From: Candidatus Alloscillospira gallinarum | Lineage (GTDB): Bacteria > Bacillota > Clostridia > Oscillospirales > Oscillospiraceae | Length of the DNA stretch: 6,536 nucleotides | Direction of reading: 5' to 3' | Assembly (NCBI GenBank): GCA_904420055.1 | Contig: CAJFTV010000097.1 | Span: forward strand, 1 to 6,536 | Shown here: piece by piece, positions 1-5,342 of the stretch | Position numbering within the stretch: the stretch's first letter is position 1 | How the letters are laid out: the number at the start of each line of letters is the position of its first letter | Translations under genes and position numbers: made by a program | The notes under the pieces: model-generated | The model's database searches: none | What the model was told of the DNA's origin: nothing | Seen by the model: the letters and a program-made list of their open reading frames with translations, nothing else

Positions 1-594
1 CCCGTGCTGCTCCTGAAGGTCCAAAAGCAGATTTATAATCTGTGCCTGAATCGACACATCCAAAGCAGACACCGGCTCGTCGCACACGATAAACTTTGGG
101 TTCAATGCCAGCGCCCGGGCTATTCCAATACGCTGGCGGCGGCCGCCGTCCAGCTCATGGGGATATGAGTTTTCAAAGCGGACGGCAAGGCCAACCGTGT
201 CCATAAGCCGGCGGGTTTCCGCAATCTGCTCTGACTTGCTTAGTTTTCCCTGAAGCCGCAGTGGCTCCATTATTGACTCGCTGACGGACATTCTCGGGTC
301 CAGAGACGCATACGGGTCCTGAAATATAAACTGCATCTTCTCACGTAGCTCTCTGAGCTTTGCCCTGTCAGGCTTTGTGATGTTTTCACCCTCAAAGTAT
401 ATTTCTCCGCTGGTCGGCTCTAAAAGGTGCAGTATAGTTCTGCCAAGCGTGGACTTTCCACAGCCGGATTCGCCCACAACGCCCAGGGTTCTGCCCTCCT
501 CCAGGGCAAAGGACACTCCGTCAACGGCGTGCAGATACCTTGAACCGGTCTTGAAATATTTTTTCAGGTCTTTTGCCTCAACCAATGCTGCCAC
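1..594 (-). CDS. Opp/Dpp-family ABC transporter ATP-binding protein, DppF/OppF-like (3' end cut by window edge)
   Basis: This is the second ATPase subunit of an oligopeptide/dipeptide-type importer. It acts on the cytoplasmic face and pairs with the neighbouring DppD-like subunit to drive uptake. The first 198 codons are present and the C-terminus lies beyond position 1. I start it at GTG 594-592 because GGGGAGG (607-601) sits six bases upstream; it overlaps the dppD-like stop by 17 bases, which suggests translational coupling. Visible parts in order are Walker A GESGCGKST (residues 41-49), Q-loop FQDP (91-94), signature region LDGGRRQR (148-155), Walker B FIVCDEP (168-174) and D-loop SALD (176-179). 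The signature has Asp where the textbook LSGGQ has Ser; I recall this form from other Firmicutes OppF/DppF proteins, so it is probably functional. The H-loop and C-terminal oligopeptide domain are outside the window. The family call is secure, but the transported substrate is not shown by this gene. Confidence 0.93.
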   Translation of the reverse strand, partial: MAALVEAKDLKKYFKTGSRYLHAVDGVSFALEEGRTLGVVGESGCGKSTLGRTILHLLEPTSGEIYFEGENITKPDRAKLRELREKMQFIFQDPYASLDPRMSVSESIMEPLRLQGKLSKSEQIAETRRLMDTVGLAVRFENSYPHELDGGRRQRIGIARALALNPKFIVCDEPVSALDVSIQAQIINLLLDLQEQHG

Positions 595-1570
595 TGTTTA
601 CCTCCCCCTTCTCCGCAAGGAAACACTTTACCATGTGTCCCGGCGTTACTTCTATGGGCTCCGGGCTGGACTTTAAGCATCTGTCCGACGCGCGGGGACA
701 GCGTTCTGCAAACGGGCAGCCTTCCGGAAGCTTTGACGGGTCCGGCATAAGCCCCTTAATCGGCTTCAGCCGTCTTTCATTTGAGTCGAGCCGCGGCAGT
801 GAGCCGAAAAGCCCGATTGTGTACGGGTGAGCCGTGCGGTCAAAAATATCCTCCGCCGTACCGTGCTCAATTATCTCTCCCGCATAAACGACGGCCACGG
901 AATCGCATATTTCCGCTACTACTCCAAGGTCGTGGGTTATAAGGATAACGGAAGTCCCCAGGCGCTGCCTTAGCATCTGCATCATATCCAGAACCTGTGC
1001 CTGAATTGTGACGTCAAGGGCTGTCGTCGGCTCGTCAGCCAAAAGCAGCTCCGGGTTGCAGGCCAGCGCCATAGCGATTACCACGCGCTGTTTCATGCCT
1101 CCGGAAAACTGATGCGGATACTCCGTATAACGCTCCATGGGGATACCCACCATCTCCAGCATGTCACATGCACGGCGCACAGCGTCGGCTTTTGATATCT
1201 TGTTGTGCAGCCGGATTGCCTCTGCAATCTGAAATCCTACGGTCTCCACGGGGTTCAGGGCTGTCATTGGGTCCTGAAAAATCATGGCAATCTGGTTGCC
1301 CCGAATGCTGCGCATCTCCTTTTCGGTCTTTTTCATGATGTCCTCGCCCTTGAAAACTATCTCTCCCCCGCAGACCTTTGCAGGCGGTGTCTGGAGTATT
1401 CTCAGAATTGAACGCGCTATCGTGGTTTTTCCCGCGCCGGTTTCGCCAACGAGGCCAATTGTCTCTCCCTTTTTCACATTGAGGTTTACACCCTTGACCG
1501 CGTGGATAACCGCCTCGTCTGTGTGGTACTCAACTATAAGGTTCCGTATTTCAAGTACATTTTCAGCCAT
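578..1570 (-). CDS. Opp/Dpp-family ABC transporter ATP-binding protein, DppD/OppD-like
   Basis: This is the complete first ATPase subunit of the importer, about 330 residues, the usual OppD/DppD length. I choose ATG 1570, since AGAGGTGA (1583-1576) lies five bases before it. A GTG three codons upstream (1579) falls inside that ribosome site and is unlikely to be used. Numbering from that GTG, motifs are Walker A GETGAGKT (45-52), Q-loop FQDP (101-104), signature FSGGMKQR (158-165), Walker B LLLADEP (178-184) with catalytic Glu183, and H-loop His216. The C-terminal oligopeptide-transporter domain carries Cys288, Cys294, Cys301 and Cys319, the spaced cysteines known to hold a [4Fe-4S] cluster in characterised OppD/DppD proteins. 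It begins 11 bases after the dppC-like stop and its end overlaps the dppF-like start. All ATPase motifs are intact, so it should be an active nucleotide-binding subunit. Whether the cargo is peptide or sugar cannot be read from it. Confidence 0.95.
   Translation of the reverse strand: MAENVLEIRNLIVEYHTDEAVIHAVKGVNLNVKKGETIGLVGETGAGKTTIARSILRILQTPPAKVCGGEIVFKGEDIMKKTEKEMRSIRGNQIAMIFQDPMTALNPVETVGFQIAEAIRLHNKISKADAVRRACDMLEMVGIPMERYTEYPHQFSGGMKQRVVIAMALACNPELLLADEPTTALDVTIQAQVLDMMQMLRQRLGTSVILITHDLGVVAEICDSVAVVYAGEIIEHGTAEDIFDRTAHPYTIGLFGSLPRLDSNERRLKPIKGLMPDPSKLPEGCPFAERCPRASDRCLKSSPEPIEVTPGHMVKCFLAEKGEVNSGSIG
601..607 (-). promoter_or_regulatory. Ribosome binding site deciding the GTG start of the dppF-like gene
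   Basis: GGGGAGG lies inside the last codons of the dppD-like gene and ends six bases before GTG 594. No in-frame ATG is near, so this site is the main support for the GTG start and the 17-base overlap. Confidence 0.75.
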
Positions 1571-1575
1571 TACAG

Positions 1576-1583
1576 TCACCTCT
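1576..1583 (-). promoter_or_regulatory. Ribosome binding site deciding the start of the dppD-like gene
   Basis: AGAGGTGA is a near-perfect match to the 16S anti-Shine-Dalgarno partner and ends five bases before ATG 1570. The possible GTG start at 1579 lies inside it, which argues against that start. It overlaps the TAG stop of the dppC-like gene (1584-1582). Confidence 0.8.
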
Positions 1584-2451
1584 AATTTTTCAGCTTCGGG
1601 TCAAGGGCGTCGCGCAGCCCGTCTCCAATAAGGTTAAATCCCAAAACGGTAATCATAATGCAAAGGCCCGGGTACAGCGCCAGTTCTCCGTTTGCTCGGA
1701 GGAAATTTCTCGCGTCTGATATCATTGCGCCCCACTCCGGCGTTGGAGACTGGACGCCAAGACCTATAAAGCTGAGGCCCGCACCGGACATCACCGCGCC
1801 GCCTATGCTCATGGTTATATTTACGATAAGGGGAGATATGGCGTTTGGAATTATGTGGTGTATGAGTATTGATATATTGCTGGCGTTGCAGCATCTGGCC
1901 GCCTCTATATACTCGTTGTCTCTGACTGTCAGAATCTGGGCGCGCATCATTCTTGCAAACCCCGGAACCATGCTTATCCCTATTGCAATGATGGCATTTC
2001 TTAAACTTGGTCCCAAAATGGCCGCAAACGTAATACACAAAAGCATCATCGGTATGCTCTGGTATATATCGAGAAAGCGCATTAAAAGATTGTCAAGCCA
2101 GCCTCCGAAGTACCCGGCGATTGCGCCGATAATTATGCCCAGCACCGCCGAGATTGAGATTGCCAGCACGCCCATTGCAATAGACTGTCTGGCGCCCCAT
2201 ATAAGCCTGCTCAGAACGTCGCGCCCTAAACGGTCTGTCCCCAAAAGGTGCTCTGACGACGGCCCCTCCAGGGTGTGCCGCTTATCCGTGACCTCATATC
2301 CATAGGGTGCGATAACGGGTGCAAGTATTGCCACGAGGACAATTATCACAAGGACAACAAGGGATACCATAGCCACCTTGTTCTTTTTGAGCTGATGCCA
2401 CGTCATGGAAAACCTTGATTTCTTCTTATTTACCTTCGTTTTCTTCGCCAT
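1582..2451 (-). CDS. Opp/Dpp-family ABC transporter permease, DppC/OppC-like
   Basis: This is an integral membrane subunit that forms half of the import channel with the DppB-like protein. It has 289 residues, normal for the family. A basic cytoplasmic N-terminus (residues 1-25, rich in Lys) leads into TM1 at about 26-49. The periplasm-side loop has the typical HLLGTDRLGRDVLSR motif (68-82). Further hydrophobic segments lie near 90-114, 122-147, 152-165, 203-230 and 256-277. The cytoplasmic coupling (EAA) loop starts at EAA 183-185 and ends at IPN 201-203. Its normally conserved Gly is Asn189 here, a mild departure. The ATG at 2451 is preceded by AGGAGG (2464-2459), which lies inside the last codons of the dppB-like gene, and only two bases separate stop and start. 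The two permeases are therefore almost certainly translationally coupled. It should contact one of the two ATPases through the EAA loop. Confidence 0.95.
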   Translation of the reverse strand: MAKKTKVNKKKSRFSMTWHQLKKNKVAMVSLVVLVIIVLVAILAPVIAPYGYEVTDKRHTLEGPSSEHLLGTDRLGRDVLSRLIWGARQSIAMGVLAISISAVLGIIIGAIAGYFGGWLDNLLMRFLDIYQSIPMMLLCITFAAILGPSLRNAIIAIGISMVPGFARMMRAQILTVRDNEYIEAARCCNASNISILIHHIIPNAISPLIVNITMSIGGAVMSGAGLSFIGLGVQSPTPEWGAMISDARNFLRANGELALYPGLCIMITVLGFNLIGDGLRDALDPKLKN

Positions 2452-2453
2452 TT

Positions 2454-3446
2454 TTACTCCTCCTTCGCGGCTGTGGCACTTCCTGCCAGCATCTTTTTGT
2501 GCTTACGCTGTTTTTTGCCGCCGGAATACTGGGAGCGGATACGCGGGTCAATAATGGCGTACAGGATATCCACCACGAGAATAACTATGCTGAACAGCAG
2601 AGACAAAAACAGCACGCTCCCCTGAATTGCCGGATAATCCCTGTTTGTAAGCGCGGTAATCGTGTACGTTCCAAGTCCCGGTACGGAGAATATTGTCTCC
2701 GCAATAAGCGCCCCGCCCAGAGCCATGCCGAATATGGCCCCCACACTGGTAATCACGGGGATAAGCGAGTTTTTAAGCACATGCCTGTAAAGCACCGTCC
2801 TCTCGTGGACGCCCTTTGCTCTGGCTGTGGTGATGTAGTCCTGACGGATTACCTCCAAGGTGCTGGACCTTGTGAGACGTGCAATGCTCGCGGCGTACCC
2901 CAGGGCAAGGGACACCACAGGCAGCACCCAGCCGGTCCAGTGCTCTATGCCGGAAACAGGGAATATGCTGGTTTTTACCGCGAACCACTGTACAAGCAGC
3001 AGTGCCAGCCAGAACGCCGGCATGGAGCTGCATAAAAGGGAAAAGAATATGGCCAGATAATCCTTCCATGTGTTCTGGTTCGTGGCCGCGAGTATCCCAA
3101 GGGGAATTCCGATTATCACCGCCAAAAGAACGCTCAGTATAGCAAGGAGAGCGGTGTACGGAAATCTTGTCATAATATCATCAAAAACCGACGTCTTTGT
3201 GATATACGACGTTCCAAAGTCTCCGGTTACTGCCCCTCCGATAAATCTGGCATATCTCACAAGCAGCGGGTCATCAAGCTTTAAGTCTTCGCGCACCTTC
3301 TGATATTCCTCTTCCGTCGCCGTTGAACCTGCCACAATTCTCGCCGGGTCGCCCGGTGTGATATCCATGAGGATTGTAACAATCAAAACGATACAGAGTA
3401 AAATTGGAATCATCAGTATAAGGCGCTTAACTATGTATTTAATCAT
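2454..3446 (-). CDS. Opp/Dpp-family ABC transporter permease, DppB/OppB-like
   Basis: This is the other channel-forming membrane subunit of the importer, 330 residues. The N-terminus (MIKYIVKRL, then a hydrophobic run to about residue 28) is TM1 in the usual DppB style. It is followed by the TPGDPAR motif (30-36) and the extracytoplasmic region containing GDFGTSY (75-81). Further membrane segments lie near 98-121, 130-155, 172-190, 230-254 and 277-299. The coupling loop is DYITTARAKG (203-212), followed by HVLKN, and Gly212 is kept. VPGLGTY (255-261) is a recognisable family signature. The C-terminus has a strongly basic tail from about residue 304 (KKQRKHKK at 311-318), slightly longer than I would expect. 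AAGGTG (3460-3455) is eight bases before ATG 3446. It is the first transporter gene, 113 bases after the second hydrolase-like gene, so it is probably co-transcribed with it; an internal promoter cannot be excluded. Confidence 0.95.
   Translation of the reverse strand: MIKYIVKRLILMIPILLCIVLIVTILMDITPGDPARIVAGSTATEEEYQKVREDLKLDDPLLVRYARFIGGAVTGDFGTSYITKTSVFDDIMTRFPYTALLAILSVLLAVIIGIPLGILAATNQNTWKDYLAIFFSLLCSSMPAFWLALLLVQWFAVKTSIFPVSGIEHWTGWVLPVVSLALGYAASIARLTRSSTLEVIRQDYITTARAKGVHERTVLYRHVLKNSLIPVITSVGAIFGMALGGALIAETIFSVPGLGTYTITALTNRDYPAIQGSVLFLSLLFSIVILVVDILYAIIDPRIRSQYSGGKKQRKHKKMLAGSATAAKEE
2459..2464 (-). promoter_or_regulatory. Ribosome binding site of the dppC-like gene inside the dppB-like gene end
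   Basis: AGGAGG formed by the final Lys-Glu-Glu codons of the dppB-like gene lies seven bases before ATG 2451. The stop TAA (2456-2454) falls between site and start, a typical arrangement for translational coupling of the two permeases. Confidence 0.75.
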
Positions 3447-3559
3447 ATTTTTGGCACCTTCTCCTCGCCTTACTTAGTCACAGATGGGCTTTTAAGTCTT
3501 CTGCGCTCATCTTTTTCCGGCGCCGGCATCAGCCGGCAAAAACTCTGTACAGATACAGC
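3447..3559 (-). other. Intergenic region between the second hydrolase-like gene and the dppB-like gene
   Basis: This 113-base gap is the only sizeable non-coding stretch in the window. It holds the hairpin at 3522-3537 and the dppB-like ribosome site (AAGGTG, 3460-3455). I see no convincing -35/-10 pair, operator palindrome or riboswitch pattern. A ten-codon ATG frame follows the hairpin on the minus strand but has no ribosome site, so I do not call it. Confidence 0.6.
3522..3537 (-). other. Intergenic GC-rich hairpin, GCCGGC stem with four-base loop
   Basis: GCCGGC-TGAT-GCCGGC (minus strand) can form a perfect six-pair stem with a four-base loop. The surrounding bases are TTTTT before and CCGGAAAAA after, so a competing larger fold (TTTTT and CCGG pairing with CCGG and AAAAA, positions 3542-3512) is also possible. 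The T-run lies before the stem and the A-run after it on both strands, the reverse of an intrinsic terminator. It lies about 60 bases before the dppB-like ribosome site. An RNA stability or processing element is my inference. Confidence 0.5.
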
Positions 3560-5329
3560 TCACTGTCTGCCATACCTGTCTGCTAAAAACAGGTAACATG
3601 AGGAGGTCCACGCCGACCAGAAAAGCCCACGCTCTCCAAAGGCCGTAAGGCTCCTGTCTTCCTCACCTGTAAGGGCGTTGTAAATGTGGAAAAAGCCGTG
3701 TTTTTTAAGTGCCCGGCAGTAATCAAGAGCCGTCTTTTTTGCAAGGTCCGGCCGGCCGCAGGCCTCAAAGGCCATGCACATGAGATACTCCGCCGGCGTT
3801 ATAATGCTTCCTGCTGTAAAACCGTGTTTAAAATAATTGCTTGTAAGCCCCTCACTTGCAAGGCCATAGGGTGTGACAAACCCATCGGGACTGTAGATGG
3901 TGTCAATGCACTTTTCCATAATCTCCCGGGGCAGCCTCTCCCCCAAAAGCAGAGGCATAAACAGTGAAATATTAAGGCTGTCGGATTTTTCCCCTGTGAC
4001 GGCGTTAAAAGCTATCCACTTCTCCCCGTCCCAGAACTTCTCTATGATTTTTTCTATGAGCTTCTCTGCCCGTTTTTCCCAACCTGCGCACTCCTGAGGG
4101 CTCATGCCGCATTGTGCACCAAGCTTTGCCACCGCCTCCATTTGCAGTGCCAAAAACGTGTTAAGGTCCGGACTTGCACAGGGAAATCCGATTGTAGAAT
4201 AATACGGCGCGTCCTCCCAGCCTGTCTCAAGACAGCTCTGAAACTCTGCCAGGCCGTCCCCGTCCTTATCCCTGAACCTCACAAAGTACTCCGTCCACTT
4301 AATAAGCTTTTCCAGAAGCCACTTTTTTTCCTCTACCGGAACATGGTCGAGCTTTCCGTTTTCCATGAGCCACATCAAAATTACCCCGTTTATGGGCGGC
4401 TTCAGCCCGTCTCCTCCCGGCAGTGCCTTAAACGCCACGCCGTCGGAGAGACGGCCGTTTTCGTCCATGTAGTCAAAGCAGGAACAGAAAACCTCCCACG
4501 CAAGTTCCGGGTCTCTTGACAGCCACACCGCCTGCATGGGCTGCTGCCAAACAAAAGCCGACTCAAAAATACAGTGAATCATCTTTACCATGGTCCTTTT
4601 GTAGTCCGACTGTCCATCAGGCTCAACTATCATGCTCCATGTCTGCCAGAGTGCCGGAAGCCTCATATCCTCAAACTCCGAGGGAAGCTCCGGCATTATC
4701 TTCTGACAGAAATCACCAAAGTTCTCCCTTACAGCTGTTACGCATTCCTCATACGCCGGATAGTCCTCCAACGGTCTTTTTACCGGGTCTGTTATAAAAT
4801 CCTCAAACGTCGCCGAAACAATTCCGTTTTTGTCCGGGAAAATGTCTATGTATCCCGCTCCCGCCTTGAGCTCTCCGGCAAGCGGCGTTAAAAGCAGTCT
4901 CGACAGATTAAAGTCCAAAAGCCACCTGTTCTCTCTGTCAAGCATATTTATAATCCCTGTGGAAAAGAACTTGGGCCTCGGCGTAATTCGGAGCCCCAAT
5001 CCGTCCTCTCCCCGGCACATGGCCATAAATCGCTCTCCAATACAAAATCGTATCTCCCCGTACCTCGTCTCAATAACTACCTCCTCCGGGGTAGTTTTCA
5101 ATATACAGGGTACCGGTACGCCGTCACGCAGCGCCTCTAACTTTATCTGCCTGTACCCGGAGTCTGCGTCCAGATTCGCCATCGCAAAACCTATAGTGCG
5201 GCAGTTGCACAGCCACAGGTTGCATTTGCCGTAGAGATCCTCCCCAAAGTTGTCGTTTGCAAAAGCAATGTACGACCCGCGCCTTGAATACGGCGCGTCA
5301 AGCAGACTTACAAACTGTTTCCCTTCCAT
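3560..5329 (-). CDS. GH63 / MGH1-like (alpha/alpha)6-barrel glycoside hydrolase-like protein, possibly with altered active site
   Basis: This is a 589-residue protein without a signal peptide or membrane segment, so probably cytoplasmic. I start it at ATG 5329, because AGGAGG (5340-5335) is five bases before it; an ATG eight codons upstream (5353) overlaps the previous gene's end and has no good ribosome site. Residues 1 to about 215 form a beta-rich N-terminal domain I do not recognise by motif. Residues from about 220 to the end resemble a helical glycosidase barrel: WQQP (261-264), RDKDGDGLAE (353-362), ETGWEDAP (368-375), HIYNALTGEE (548-557) and FWSAW (570-574). In GH63/MGH1 enzymes, as I remember them, the third motif reads ESGWDNSP with a catalytic Asp and the fourth contains a catalytic Glu. 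Here these positions are Glu372 and His548. It is a paralogue of the gene just upstream, and its substrate is presumably a saccharide brought in by the following ABC importer. Fold-family confidence is moderate to good; activity is uncertain. Confidence 0.78.
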   Translation of the reverse strand: MEGKQFVSLLDAPYSRRGSYIAFANDNFGEDLYGKCNLWLCNCRTIGFAMANLDADSGYRQIKLEALRDGVPVPCILKTTPEEVVIETRYGEIRFCIGERFMAMCRGEDGLGLRITPRPKFFSTGIINMLDRENRWLLDFNLSRLLLTPLAGELKAGAGYIDIFPDKNGIVSATFEDFITDPVKRPLEDYPAYEECVTAVRENFGDFCQKIMPELPSEFEDMRLPALWQTWSMIVEPDGQSDYKRTMVKMIHCIFESAFVWQQPMQAVWLSRDPELAWEVFCSCFDYMDENGRLSDGVAFKALPGGDGLKPPINGVILMWLMENGKLDHVPVEEKKWLLEKLIKWTEYFVRFRDKDGDGLAEFQSCLETGWEDAPYYSTIGFPCASPDLNTFLALQMEAVAKLGAQCGMSPQECAGWEKRAEKLIEKIIEKFWDGEKWIAFNAVTGEKSDSLNISLFMPLLLGERLPREIMEKCIDTIYSPDGFVTPYGLASEGLTSNYFKHGFTAGSIITPAEYLMCMAFEACGRPDLAKKTALDYCRALKKHGFFHIYNALTGEEDRSLTAFGERGLFWSAWTSSCYLFLADRYGRQ

Positions 5330-5334
5330 CTCTT

Positions 5335-5341
5335 CCTCCTT
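5335..5341 (-). promoter_or_regulatory. Ribosome binding site deciding the start of the second hydrolase-like gene
   Basis: AAGGAGG on the minus strand ends five bases before ATG 5329. It begins just after the upstream gene's TGA (5345-5343). It supports ATG 5329 over ATG 5353, giving a 13-base gap between the two genes rather than an overlap. Confidence 0.8.
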
Positions 5342-5342
5342 T

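Noticed and set aside
1658..2305. Long plus-strand open frame of about 215 codons opposite the dppC-like gene
   Set aside because: It lies wholly antisense to a well-conserved permease gene and its product has no recognisable family or ribosome site. It is a shadow of the real coding strand.
2415..3035. Plus-strand open frame of about 206 codons opposite the dppB-like gene
   Set aside because: Antisense to a clear permease, with low-complexity, Gln/His/Arg-rich content typical of a shadow frame.
3481..3513. Ten-codon ATG frame after the hairpin on the minus strand
   Set aside because: No ribosome site lies before it, and it is too short to separate from chance.
3512..3542. Intrinsic terminator after the second hydrolase-like gene
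   Set aside because: The T-run precedes the stem rather than following it on the minus strand, and the same holds on the plus strand, so neither direction has a U-tract after the stem.
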